Positions 12,657-23,331 of a stretch of 64,000 nt of DNA are shown here, piece after piece (the stretch's first letter is position 1; every line of letters starts with the position of its first letter). Under the pieces are notes generated by a model. The model ran no database searches and was not told where the DNA came from. It saw only the letters and a list, made by a program, of their open reading frames with translations. Source of the stretch: Smittia aterrima (lineage: Eukaryota > Arthropoda > Insecta > Diptera > Chironomidae); assembly GCA_033063855.1 (NCBI GenBank), contig CP093831.1, forward strand, positions 21,762,001 to 21,826,000. The letters are read 5' to 3'. The position numbers and the translations under genes were made by a program.

Positions 12657-15600
12657 AAACGATAAAAGTCAATGTTTGAAAATGATTAGGATTTTTAGTC
12701 GAGAAAAACATTCTTTTTCCATTCGATGATCCGATCCAAGAGTCAATTTGTTGAGGGAAAGTCGATTTCAAGTTTTTGGAGAATCTGAGAGAGAAAGTTA
12801 TATCGTAAGCATTTTCAATTGTGCCTTAAATAATTGAAATTGATCTCTACCAAAAAATATTTGATTACAAACAAACAAACGAGAAAACACAAAAAAAAAA
12901 CAAAAATTTGATGAAAATGACAAACGGCTCCGTTTTATCGAGCATGTTGATGTTATAAACGTTGAAGATCTTAGACAAAAGGTAATCTCTTCTCTTGCTT
13001 GTAACAGCTTTTAAACAATTACAGTAATACGTAGCTAATTTGATGATGAATCCAAGCTAAGTGTTCATTAACGTCCATAAAAAAGGAAAAACTCTTAAGT
13101 AGCACAAGAGAAACGAAAACAATCATCGAAACTGCCCTAGATACTCAATATCCTTGAATCAGTAAAAGAATAAATAAATTGTCTTCGATGTGAATGTCTC
13201 CTTAATAAATGTCTTGCTGAAATAATGTGTACGAGTGATAAATTAGTCTTGCTGAGGTAAAATGAAACTTATTCCATTTTTCGTCCGCATAAGCTCGATT
13301 TTTACATCGCACGAGAATCTACAATCGATGCAGGCAGGAAGAAAGAAAAAAAATTACTAAGAAAAGTACAAAAGAAAGTCTCGAATATGAATTTTGAATC
13401 TTGCGGGCAAATTCTGTATAACGAAGGGAAAAATTTATAAAGAGCGTGACGTTGAAACGATTTGTACTTGACTAGCTGATCTTGCATTTTTTCCAAGGCG
13501 AGAAAATTCTAAAAGAATCCAGTTTGACACCAAAGCAAATCATCAAGCATCATGTGACTTATTAAACTTTCTAATAGCCTTTAGAATATTTTATATTGGC
13601 GACTTAATGTTCACCGAAACCTTAATTAACTCTGCAAGCTCTGGAGCAATCTTAATAAAATTATTAGAAACTGTGTTCAAAACTTGAATCAAGAAACTTT
13701 CGATATCTACGCAAAATTGTGACGCTTACTAAGAAGTGAATGAAAGCATTGACGTGAAAATGAAGTTCTTGAGTACTTTCGCTTATTTATTGAAGAAACA
13801 AACGAAGAAGAAAGAACCTGAATGAATGAATCTGCATTTGCTTCGCAACACTCGATAAGAGAAATAAAGAGAAACGTTAAAATAAAAATTAAAAAATCGT
13901 TTTAAATGTCTCAACACAACATTGTATTTGATAGTTTGTGCCTTAAAACAAGTTTCAATAAATTATTTTTTATCAAAAGTACATGACAATGGGATATTTG
14001 ATTATGATTTACAGCTCTCTCTCTCTTACAGCACAATCGAGTAAAGAAATTAATTCGACACTAGATATTTCAAAAGTATCGACGGCTAAGGAAAGTTGTA
14101 AACAAGCGTTTTTATTAATTCCTGCAGCTTTTGCAACGCTCAATGTTGTTTTATGCATTTTAAAACTGTAATCGGTAATGATGCAAGACAAATTCGACGC
14201 GATTGATAAATGATTTCAAGCCTAATGACTTTTCCATCAGCACAATCGTGCTAAACGATCAGCGACATCAAGACTTGATGGAAATCGAGGTTATTGCAGT
14301 CATCAACTCATTATCAGTCGTCACAATTCGTTCTTCACGAATGAAAAAAATTGAATGATTTTTTTAGGCTAATCGTTTGATGGAAACTAATAAAGAACTT
14401 GTTTTGCCCCTCCCTTTCGTTCTCTCGCGTTATATTTTCAAGTTCGCGTTACTTTCAGTTTTTTTTTGTCTTTCAGATATTTGAAGAACGAAATTTACAG
14501 ATGTTCCATGATCAAGTCAACGTCTTCCTTGTTTAAAATCATTTTCGTCTTTTTATTATGACATTTCAATTCTTTTCATTTCGCAACGCGTCAAGCAAAG
14601 ACGAAAAGACCTTTCAATGCTAAAACATTCATTAATTTCCATACTGCACGCTGAGTCATCGTCTTGCAGTTTGCACTGTTCAAATAAATTGAAGCAACAA
14701 TGATAAATTACTTTTCGCCCTTCATGGTATCAATTACAAGAGAGATGTTGTAGAAATGTGTGCAAACGATTGCTCGAATGCTATTAATTCTCAGTTGAAG
14801 CAAATTGATGGTCATCGATCTCTGTTTGTTCAACCGATCGTGCAAAAGTCAAAGGAAAGGAAGAGAAAATTGAAATGTCAATATGGAATTGCAGATTTGC
14901 CATTATTTACTCGCGTCCAGATGAGACACAAACAGCTCACACACAATATTTATTGAACTGGATATTCTCGCTTTACTTTAAAGTCTAAACTCCTCTGACG
15001 CGATTCAGATTGTTGAGGAAGTGAAGACACAGCCGTAGACAGATCTTACACTACTTTGTTGAGCAAGCACTTTGTTTACTACATCAATTAATTGCTCTAG
15101 AGTTCGAAAGACTGAAGAAAGCTTCCCTATTTGTTTATAATCAAACGCAATTGAGAAATAAAATCAAGACTCTCATTATTCGCCTTTTCTTTATAATCGC
15201 TATAAAAAAATCTATCAACAAACCAATGAACTATCATCCCGTCATGACTTTGAAACTTTTTTTTTACGACACGTTCACGCATTTCGAAAATAATTCAAAT
15301 GGCACAATTTAGCACACGAGGAGATAAGTTTAATGATTTCTTGACGCGAGACATGATTTGATTATCAAACTCACTTTAATGGCGACATCGGATTAACAAA
15401 TTTCGTTTAATCTTGTCGCCTGAAAGGTCAAAAGCTCATCTCGTCAAGGTATTTTTGGTCTGCATTTGACTGATTTAAACCGACATACAACTCAACGAAT
15501 TTCGCCCACAAAATTAGCTTCGCAATTAATTTAAGCTCTCGCGTGAGGGCTTCGTGTTTCTGTTTATGGGCTAATATCAATTAACTTGCAAAAGGTTTCA

Positions 15601-18143
15601 CTAAGTTTGTCACGAACAGCGATGCTTAATATTCAAAAGATCAAAACAAGAAAAGCCTTCGACTGGGCTCAGCCCTTTTAGCTAATTGATTTCTCCATTT
15701 GCTCCTCCTTAATTCCCTTTCGAAGCTGTCGACTGTCAATTGGACTTAATCCTTTTATCGCTGCTCGTGTCGACGAATAAATTAGATTGTGAAACTTTTT
15801 TCTTTCCGGATTTTCATGTTCGACTTTGATTTTGATTTCTGTTGACACATTTTGATCTTTGATAAATTGCAATATCGTGAGACTGAAATTATTTCAGATG
15901 CGATGAAGTTCATTGTTCATAATTGACGACCATTTCCATCGAATCGTTTAGAAGAAAATGATTCAACTTCGTTTGATTAAAAAATCCATAAAATTTCTTA
16001 TGTTTCTTGATGACGAATTTTGATGATTTATCGAGAGAGATTTTCATAAAAGTTTCAGGTCAACGCATTGAAATGTTTCCAAATCTCACTGGAATTCGTT
16101 ACTTAATCGATGAATTGATCCCTCGCCGAGCTCTCGAATGTTGCATGATTTTACTGGATATTTTATTTATTATGTGTTTACTTGATTTCTCGGAGATAAA
16201 TTGTAGTTCATATCGCAATCGAAGAATTGTTATCGACATGAATTCAAATAGCTCTGCATTTAGCATTCTCAAGCTTTTAATAGAGTCGGGAGACTTCCCA
16301 TTGTTTCTCCAATCGTCGACAGAGGAATGTTCACAACTCTCTTTCCCAGACATTAATCGTCATGTTTTATTGAAGCAATTCTGTCGCAAATTTAACATGA
16401 ACTTTTTATTTCTTCACTTCTCCTCACTAGACTAAGCAGAAATTTGACTTTTGCATACAATGAATCAACCCAGAGAACAATTTAAATTGCTCGTTTTATT
16501 TATTTTTTTGGGCACGGCTGAGTGCAACGACAGTGCCAACAAGGATGCTAGAACATTAATTAATTGAAGGAATTGAGATTTATCGTACAACGAAAGAGAC
16601 AGAAGTTGAATGATCGTGTTGACACTTTGAAATGTAAATATTTGAAGCAACCGGAGATGATGATGATAGTTCCCGGTGCAATGTTCGTGTCAGCAAATTA
16701 GCACATTTAACTTAACTGCGTTGCATTCTAATTCATTTTAATTGGCTACACTAAATCATAATGAGTTTCTATAACTTTAACTGCAAAAAAAGGCTGCCTC
16801 AAGAAACTTGAAGGTTTCATGTGCTTATGAGATGTGAAGGACGCTGTTAAATTTAGATTCGTTTGCATATTTAAGTTTTAAGTCGGTTCCGAGCAGATAT
16901 CAAGATTTGTTGTGCAAAATATAATTAATGACTTGAAGCACATGAAGAAATAAATATTTATTGTGTGATATTTTCAATTAAAGCCTCCATTTCTGATGTT
17001 TTAGTCTCACCAATCTAAAATCTAAATTGATATCCGAAGCGATAGATTTTAAATTTGCATAAAATAATCGTTTGCGTCGTGCTTGCACTTTTCATAAATC
17101 TGCAACCGAACAAAGCAAAAAAAGGGAGAGAGAATAAGAAACATGAGAAGCATTTGAACATCTTGGCGGCTTGCACGATCGTTCGACTGCAAATTTGTTG
17201 TTTTGACGCTGGCACTGCCAGTACACAAAAGGAGAGAGATGAATTATTGTGTGAAATAAAAACTAACGTTTACACGACGGCGAATCGACAGGAAATATTT
17301 TAATTCAGCTGTGTAAATTGAGTCATTTGAATGCAGTTTCTCCATAAATGGACGCATTAGCGTAAGCTTGATAGATTACACGATAGAAATCCCAGTTAAA
17401 GCTAAAGTCTGCAGTTCATAGGAGTAGAGGCCACGAGACAGTGCTGGCCAACCAATTTGCAATAAAGTTCCGTATTAAAATTAGCGAGCCGTCATAAAAT
17501 GTCACAAGGCAACAGATCGTTAAAATATATCGACACTTTAGATGATTAAAAAACGATAAAGCGGCATCGTCCATAAACTTGCCCTCATCCATAAATTCGA
17601 ATGCATTTGATTGACTTTATGAATTGAAAAGTTTCGCATTTTGCTCCTTGTTATGTGGGTCATCGCAGTTTGCGAATATTAAACTTCGTCGCGAGGCGAT
17701 CGATCGATCATAAAAATTAATTGCAGTTTTTTGAACCTTCTTGCTCCGTATTGAGTCGTAGCGACAAAAAACTCATTCACGCTTAGAATTCCAATAATTA
17801 TTCGCTATTCATTCATCGGCAATATGATTGTTAACAACCAAATGTAATTAGAAGGACTTCAGGACTTCAGTTGACTTGATTAATGACATAAGAGATTAGA
17901 TTAATTTATGATCATGCAATTAGCAAGCCTAGCTTGGTTGAAATATCAAAGGTAATTGAAATAAAAGTTAAGCTAATCAAACCTGTTCAGTAATCAAATT
18001 AGCAAATTATGTTAGATTAAACATGAAAAAAATGTTTCATGGAAATTAAAGCAGCAAGTCAACTGCAAGAGGAAAAAATAAATAAAAAATTGAGAATGAT
18101 AAGTTTTTAAACAAGTTATTAAATTAAAAAATAAAAATAGAGT
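12657..18143. other. Intergenic; ADAMTS 3' UTR then no gene seen
   Basis: Overlapping AATAAA signals at 13169-13178, about 510 bases past the ADAMTS stop, could end its transcript. Beyond that I see AT-rich DNA with only short, family-less open frames. The longest, 16007-16435 on +, has low-complexity hydrophobic content and competes with an open frame on the other strand, so I do not call it. Confidence 0.45.
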
Positions 18144-18216
18144 CGCCCAACGTGGGGCTCGAACCCACGACCCCGAGATTAAGAGTCTCGTGCTCTGCCG
18201 ACTGAGCTAGCCGGGC
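18144..18216 (-). tRNA. tRNA-Lys (anticodon CTT)
   Basis: The minus strand reads GCCCGGC, then TAGCTC A-box sequence, anticodon loop ACTCTTAAT with CTT, and B box GGTTCGAGCCC, closing with GTTGGGC plus discriminator G. Acceptor, anticodon and T arms pair, with two G-T pairs in the acceptor stem. No intron. A run of five T just downstream on the minus strand (CTATTTTTAT) suits a Pol III terminator. A second copy with the same 73 bases and similar flanks lies at 23371-23443. Confidence 0.96.
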
Positions 18217-18819
18217 GTAAACTGTAGTGATTTTTGTTTGGCAGAAACATTCTTCGGTGATTAAGCTAAGCGAATAGACATAAATGATTGAAATTTATTC
18301 GTTCTGGGCATTATTGCCCAAAAGACACCGTACCAATAATCCAATTCAAATAAAAAGCAATTATTTTGATTTACAATGTTCAGAAAAGTTTAAAATGACC
18401 GATCGCATAAATACGCTGTCATCTATAATCAAAGCGCAAATCTACGATAATTCTCGTCGACTTCAATTTAATTTTTAAAGGAGGATTTTTGTGTGATGTG
18501 CTTTATTTTTAGAAAAATTCTTAGCCGTTATCGAGAAAAATAGAAAAAAATATATGTACTGAACATAACACTGGACAGTTACTAAAGGACAATTCAAAAT
18601 AAAACAGGACCATTTTCTTGTAATTGATAAAATTATTCTGAGCTAACAGATTATATAACTTCGATTCGCAGATGAACATCCGATTTCACCATAAAATCAA
18701 GCAAAAGTTTTGAACTCGTTAGAATGATAATTGCTCACAACAATCAATGTTTATTTTTTTTATTTGATCTATCAATTCATTTTTGAATAAAAAAGATTCA
18801 ATTCATTTTTCTCTGTTTT
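18217..18819. other. Spacer between tRNA-Lys and first repeat copy
   Basis: The first 50 bases match the flank of the second tRNA-Lys copy (GTAAACTGTAGTGAT, then a diverged GGCAGAAACATT). The remainder is AT-rich with no supported gene. Confidence 0.5.
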
Positions 18820-18925
18820 GATCGACCTCTGTTGCTTTTGACATGTTTAACTGAATAAAATAAAAATTTATTATATAATAAAATAAGTGGATTTTATAAT
18901 ATAGTATAATATAGTAATATTGTGT
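18820..18925. repeat. Repeat R, copy 1
   Basis: It starts (G)ATCGACCTCTGTTGC TTTTGACATG, then an AT-rich tract with TTATTATATAAT and GGATTTTATAATATAG. Similar blocks start at 19738, 21221 and 21869. Downstream it shares GTGTCGCAATATTTTCGG with copy 2 only. Read on the minus strand the conserved block is the tail of a reverse-transcriptase-like frame; here most of that coding tail is deleted. Confidence 0.85.
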
Positions 18926-19081
18926 CGCAATATTTTCGGAGTAACAGTTATTTCACTTCTAACCTCAGCAGAGATGAAATGTTAGTAAGTTTTGTCAAAA
19001 ATCACTGATTAAATTTAAGTAAGTTTTGCAATTCCCAAGCTTAGAAATGGTGCAATTCCCAAGCTTAGAACTGGGAACCGT

Positions 19082-19350
19082 GACAATAGTCTAACTGATA
19101 GCTCCTTAGACACGGAACCCTTGGACAACAGCGAACTCTCCGTCTACAGGGACAACCTCGACCCCGAGGCTGATAATCTTCTTCTCCTCGATTCAACGGG
19201 GGAGGATCTCATCGACGACTGTCTTCTGTATGGGGACACCAGAACTAAAACTGATCTGGTCATTCGTCATAAGATGTACCCCAACGTAGTCATTACGGAG
19301 TGTTGTCCAGGCATTGTCCAACGGAGATTGCGCCAACGAAAAGTATTTTA
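19082..19350 (+). pseudogene. Truncated N-terminal copy of the unknown accessory protein
   Basis: An acidic, leucine-rich open frame (ELSVYRDNLDPEADN, then LLLLDSTGEDLI) runs to a basic stretch (QRRLRQRK) and then into AT-rich sequence with no continuation. Bases 19082-19215 appear identical to 20006-20139, after which the copies diverge: this copy continues DDCLLYGDTRTK while the other jumps to a different segment. It is GC-richer than its surroundings. It may be part of a gag-like or virus-derived gene; the family is not recognised. Confidence 0.6.
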
Positions 19351-19737
19351 TTTTATATTTATTAAGTTAACGTTCAAAAAACCTTTTAAAATTGTAATTC
19401 GCGTAACGAACACTGGTGTCGTCGTTATTGGCAAATTGATAAAATCTCATGCGAGCGCGATAAAAATTCCTTTTCGTTCCGAGTTCCTGACCAAGCAACA
19501 TTAAATTTAAAGTGAGAAAATTCAATTACGTTGTGAACTAAATCTAAAACGCAATTCTTTCCGTAGAAAACTGAGTCATATCAGAGTCACAGAGTCAAAG
19601 CAAATATTAGAAAACCTGCGACATTCTCAAATAACGTAAGAATTCCAGACATTCGTCAATAGAAATTGCTCTAACTTAGCTTTTCAAACAGATCCACTTT
19701 CGAGAGATTCAATTCGGAAATTTTTCTCTGCAACATT

Positions 19738-19840
19738 GATCGACCTCTGTTGCTTTTGACATGTTTAACTGCATAAGAAGAAAGTCATTTATTATATAAT
19801 AAAACTCAGTGGATTTTAAACATAGTAAATTATAGTAAAA
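19738..19840. repeat. Repeat R, copy 2
   Basis: Diverged copy of the block at 18820, with GATCGACCTCTGTTGC at its start and the same following GTGTCGCAATATTTTCGG segment. It lies about 165 bases before the duplicated accessory coding segment, the same arrangement as copy 1, so repeat plus coding segment seem to have been duplicated together. Confidence 0.8.
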
Positions 19841-20100
19841 GTGTCGCAATATTTTCGGAGTAACAGTTGAACTCACTTTAACAATCAGCAGAGATGAAAT
19901 GTTAGTAAGTTTTGTCAATAACGTCACCAGATTGTAAGTTTTATAAGTTTTGTCAAGCTTAGAAATGGTGCAATTCTCTGTCTAAAACTGGGAACCTTTA
20001 TTGTAGACAATAGTCTAACTGATAGCTCCTTAGACACGGAACCCTTGGACAACAGCGAACTCTCCGTCTACAGGGACAACCTCGACCCCGAGGCTGATAA

Positions 20101-21042
20101 TCTTCTTCTCCTCGATTCAACGGGGGAGGATCTCATCGAATTAATAAAGGATCTAAATATCTGAAAGAAACGCCTTATTTGTCGATCATTCAACGATTCC
20201 TGGCCGACACGGAGGATCATCATAATGACATTTCCTTAGCGATCGACGAAGCATACAAAGAGGCTCTCACGGCATCCTCGATCATCATGGAGGGCTCCGA
20301 TTACAAACAGGGAGTCTCCGTTTTCAAGATCAGAACCTTCTACACTGCGGCGTGGCTTATGCAACAAGCCCTAATAATCAACAACGACTACGAATTCTCA
20401 TCACTGGCTGTAACCCAGCTTCAACCAGTATTCATGCTTTGGGTGCAACAAGCGCAAGAGAATTTCGAAATCATAAAGTCCATCCTTAAAAGTAAATTCC
20501 GCACGGGTAATTGGAGACTCCTGAAGGACTATGCCGCTATCACCAAGTTTGGATCAAGATTCCTTTTCTTGGCCGATGAGACCCTGAGCAACCAAATCAA
20601 AGAAGGTACCAGCAGGAGAAACCCTATATTGAACTTCGGTTACAAGACGAACACAAAACAGGGAACAATATACGAGCTTAAATCTATTGCTAGTCCAACA
20701 GTCGAACAAGACACAAGATCTCAACGCGAGGAAGTTCAGCCCTCTAACGCAGCTCTGGCAGCCGCTGCCATGCAGGTACGAATGAACAGAGTCCGCCTAC
20801 GTAGAGAAATGCAAAGGGCCGGTGATAACAACGGGAACGATGGAAATTTCCTACAACGATCAACGGACGGAACGTTAGTCACGGCGAACGTAATTCGGGA
20901 CAAAATATTGTGGAAGCAGGTCAATAACGACACAGGAGAGAATCTTACAATCAATTACTCGTTTAAGCCAGAAAGTGCACTGGTAGTGTACGAAACTACA
21001 AACAACATAGTATCCCGCTTCTATGTGATTGAAAACCCCTAA
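20101..21042 (+). CDS. Unrecognised protein in repeat-rich block (possible mobile-element or virus-derived ORF)
   Basis: A frame of 313 sense codons is open from 20101 to TAA at 21040, with no clear initiator ATG at its head; the first internal ATG is at 20287. The N-terminal two thirds looks helical, with motifs such as FYTAAWLMQQALIIN and LLKDYAAITKFGSRF. A charged, Ala/Arg/Asn-rich segment follows, and the end is beta-like (NLTINYSFKPESALVVYE). No catalytic motif, signal peptide or zinc knuckle is visible. Just upstream, 20006-20139 carries in another frame the acidic coding segment also seen at 19082, so the gene is probably deleted or frame-shifted at its start. Base composition differs from the AT-rich surroundings. 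A capsid or gag-like structural protein is a guess from its shape only. Confidence 0.5.
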   Translation, partial: SSSPRFNGGGSHRINKGSKYLKETPYLSIIQRFLADTEDHHNDISLAIDEAYKEALTASSIIMEGSDYKQGVSVFKIRTFYTAAWLMQQALIINNDYEFSSLAVTQLQPVFMLWVQQAQENFEIIKSILKSKFRTGNWRLLKDYAAITKFGSRFLFLADETLSNQIKEGTSRRNPILNFGYKTNTKQGTIYELKSIASPTVEQDTRSQREEVQPSNAALAAAAMQVRMNRVRLRREMQRAGDNNGNDGNFLQRSTDGTLVTANVIRDKILWKQVNNDTGENLTINYSFKPESALVVYETTNNIVSRFYVIENP

Positions 21043-21099
21043 TTGTTTTTGAGATGTTGAGGGTTCAATCAAACAGATGATGAATTCAGATGTCAAGTG

Positions 21100-21262
21100 T
21101 CGTATCAAGCCGTTGAGCCATGAAACTGTTCCCAATTCAATCCATTTTTCTCTGTTATGAGCTTTTCTTCTCCAAAAAATGCTCGCGTCTTCCTGAATGT
21201 CGTCTTTCCATCTCCTTATTGGTCGACCTCTGTTGCTTTTGACATGTTTAACTGAATAAAAT
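21100..21262 (-). pseudogene. Remnant of a reverse-transcriptase C-terminal tail (LINE-like)
   Basis: The minus strand has an open frame with SNRGRPIRRWKDDI, then SIFWRRKAHNREKWIEL. The spacing of RW-x-DD, W and the DREKW-like motif is what I know from the C-terminal end of arthropod non-LTR endonuclease/reverse-transcriptase polyproteins. Nothing upstream of this tail is present; the AT-rich repeat R takes its place. A second remnant lies at 21800-21905. Confidence 0.5.
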
Positions 21263-21323
21263 AAAAATTTATTATATAATATAATAAGTGGATTTTATAT
21301 TATAGTATAATATATTGATATTG
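21221..21323. repeat. Repeat R, copy 3
   Basis: It begins GGTCGACCTCTGTTGC and has the same AT-rich body as the other copies. The following segment (GTTTTGTAAAACTACCGTTC) is shared with copy 4 but not with copies 1 and 2, so two sub-types exist. Confidence 0.85.
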
Positions 21324-21355
21324 TTTTGTAAAACTACCGTTCATGAGAATTCAAA

Positions 21356-21514
21356 ATGAGAATTCACTCCAGAAGGAGGAAATTTACAAGTACGTATTCG
21401 ATCACAGGAGAGAATCTAACAATCAATTACTCGTTTAAACCAGAAAGTGCACTGGTAGTGTACGAAACTACGAACAACACAGTTTCCCGCTTCTATGTGA
21501 TAGAAAACCTCTAA
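21356..21514 (+). pseudogene. Duplicated C-terminal end of the unknown accessory protein, chimeric
   Basis: Bases 21414-21523 closely match 20932-21052, the last 30-odd codons and stop of the 20101-21042 frame. They are preceded by sequence from the copy-4 type repeat flank. The junction happens to be in frame with an ATG at 21356, giving a 52-codon chimeric frame. Several synonymous-looking changes separate the two tails (for example TTACAATC/TAACAATC), so the duplication is not the newest event here. Confidence 0.55.
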
Positions 21515-21573
21515 TTGTTTTTGATCTAAATGATGAAATGATGTCATGAAAAGATATTTAGACGGATAGCGAA

Positions 21574-21690
21574 GAACTCACCGTGATAATTTGAATTCTT
21601 TGGTTTTCACCCAGTTCAAGAACAACTCCTGGCAAAACGTCCTGATTTTTCTGTGTGTTTTCATCTCGAGTGTCTTCGAATTTAATTTCA
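21574..21690 (-). pseudogene. Stray exon with donor site from an unknown gene
   Basis: The minus strand reads a coding-like frame (DTRDENTQKNQDVLPG, then VVLELGENQRIQIIT) ending phase 0 at a donor GTGAGTTCTTCGC. The same donor and start of intron recur at 23058, where it leads into another coding-like exon. It therefore looks like one exon of a disrupted intron-bearing gene. Family unknown. Confidence 0.4.
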
Positions 21691-21799
21691 CTATACACTT
21701 AAGACTCTCGTTTAAATGTAGAAAGATTAAATCGCTGCTTGCAAGCGTAAGAGTTGTAATTACAAAAATTAAAAGAATTGCTAAAAACCGATCGAAAAT

Positions 21800-21905
21800 A
21801 GCTGTTGAGCTTTTCTTCTCCAAAAAATGCTCGCGTGTTCCTGAATATCGTCTTTCCATCATCTTTTTGGTCGACCTTTGTTGCTTTTGACATGTTAAAC
21901 TGTAT
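21800..21905 (-). pseudogene. Second reverse-transcriptase tail remnant
   Basis: The minus strand has a frame with SNKGRPKR, an in-frame stop, then WKDDIQEHASIFWRRKAQ, aligning with the remnant at 21100-21262. After AQ it diverges into unrelated sequence. The stop codon shows it is dead. Confidence 0.5.
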
Positions 21906-21972
21906 AAAATAAAAATTTATTATATAATATAATAAGTGGATTTTATAATATAGTATAATATAGTAATATTGT
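21869..21972. repeat. Repeat R, copy 4
   Basis: It begins GGTCGACCTTTGTTGC and has the AT-rich body typical of the family. It shares its 3' neighbour (from GTTTTGTAAAACTACC to about 22051) with copy 3. Confidence 0.85.
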
Positions 21973-22003
21973 TTTGTAAAACTACCGTTCATGAGAATTC
22001 AAA

Positions 22004-22153
22004 ATGAGAATCCTACTCCAGAAGGAGGAAATTTACAAGTACGTATTCGATCAAAAACCAGAAGTAATCGATGATGCGAATAAACGGATGTGTCGATTGA
22101 CTTTTATTGATTCGAATAAAACAATAAGTGTGGAGAAAAATGATTCCTTCTGA
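22004..22153 (+). pseudogene. Short gag-like remnant (copia-type resemblance, weak)
   Basis: A 49-codon frame starts MRILLQKEEIYKYVFDQKPE and contains ANKRMCRLTF. The pattern of a basic start, LL-x-KE-x-IYKYV and a KP step resembles the N-terminal part of copia-type Gag proteins as I remember them. No RNA-binding knuckle, protease or integrase follows. Its first 50 bases are shared with the copy-3 flank, where the frame runs differently. Treat it as a mobile-element remnant of uncertain class. Confidence 0.3.
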
Positions 22154-22333
22154 TAATAAAAGATTAAACTTAAAAATTTTTCTAGAGACTAGCGAGCATA
22201 AGCACAAGTTTCTTGATGATCGGTCCCTAAATACTGCTTCGAGATCGGAATTTGCGACATCGGAAAATCTTCTTTTTGTCTGTGACGTATTTCCAAACGT
22301 TATGTTTATTAAATTAAAAAATAAAAATAAAGT

Positions 22334-22342
22334 CTCCCAACG
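22334..22342 (-). repeat. Stump of a tRNA-Lys 3' end
   Basis: The string AATAAAAATAAAGTCTCCCAA CG repeats the 3' flank of the tRNA-Lys genes plus the last nine tRNA bases with one change, then switches to unrelated sequence. It looks like a recombination or insertion breakpoint within a former tRNA copy. Confidence 0.5.
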
Positions 22343-22612
22343 GTAATTATACAAGTTGGTGACCAGCAGCGTCGTCTAGAGCATAAGTGAGAACAATCAA
22401 ATTCTCGGATGCCACTCTTTGTTTTCGAGGATTTCACAGGTCCAAACTTTAACAACGCGACGATTTGATAAAGTTTGAATTTTCGTTGGTTGTTTATAAT
22501 TGTAGGGTACGCGAGACGATTTTCACTTGTTTCCTCGAGTACAAAGCAACCTAAAAATTTAAACTTTTTGTAAAATATTTTTCGTTTTTGTTAAAAATTG
22601 AGTTGGTCTTAC

Positions 22613-23058
22613 CTTTTTCAAATTTTGATCTAGTAAATCGGTTGTACAGTATCTGCCAAGCGACTTCTTCTTTGAAACCAATAATCGGCTCGATTCTTTT
22701 ATCCCAAGGCGCGAAGTTGACATCACGACCGTGTAAATCTTTGATTTTGGCGTTGATTATTTGCTTGATTTCTTCCATCGGTTTCCATCAGCTTTTTCAG
22801 GAGTTAATTGGAGAAAGAGATGTTCAAGTCTTTTCATTTCTTCATCACTTGAGATGTCATGTTTCTTGGGTGCTTTTTTCTTTTGTACTACTTAGATTTT
22901 CAACACCCTAAACTGATTTCAATTTTGAGAGCGCTTTGATGAATTCTTCTTCGGGCATTAGTTCAATTACAATTTCTGCTGCGGCGCGTTTTCGTGATAC
23001 TTTTGGCAGCTGATGAAATGTCATGGAAAAATATTTAGGCGGATAGCGAAGAACTCAC
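22613..23058 (-). pseudogene. Remnant of an intron-bearing gene of unknown family
   Basis: On the minus strand a donor at 23058 opens a 49-base intron ending TTTCATCAG at 23010. An exon, 23009-22914, follows with KVSRKRAAAEIVIELMPEEE. After a disrupted stretch, frames containing KKHDISSDEEMKRLEHLF (about 22875-22775) and RDVNFAPWDKRIEPIIGF (22778-22613) appear. The last ends at a donor GTAAGA. The pieces lie in different frames and the exon before 23058 has been replaced by an AT repeat, so the gene is broken. Function unknown; lysine/glutamate-rich composition suggests a nuclear protein. Confidence 0.4.
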
Positions 23059-23061
23059 CGT

Positions 23062-23240
23062 GATACTATATTATATATATTAAATTATATCCAATAATAA
23101 ATATATTTTATTATATGCAATTTATATATATTATATAATATATTATATGCAAATAACTTTTTATGCCATAACTTTTTGTTCATCCGTCTGTGAGCTGACA
23201 GACAATCAGACGGACGGACGGACAGAGAAACAAAGTGGCC
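23062..23240. repeat. AT-rich palindromic tract and GACG microsatellite
   Basis: Bases 23065-23160 are almost pure A/T with self-complementary TATATA runs and two TTATATGCAA steps. Bases 23195-23225 carry (GGAC)n within CAGACGGACGGACGG, preceded by CTGACAGACAATCAG. Such sequence is typical of dispersed insect repeat ends. Confidence 0.7.
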
Positions 23241-23331
23241 ACAATAAGGTTTTTTACAAAAAAATCCTTAAAAAATTAAAAAAATTAAAAGTTCTAAAAA
23301 ACGATCGAAAATAGCAAAATAAAAATAAAGT

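Noticed and set aside
16007..16435. 142-codon open frame on + in the intergenic region
   Set aside because: No domain, no nearby promoter or poly(A) signal of quality, and an overlapping frame on the other strand; likely chance.
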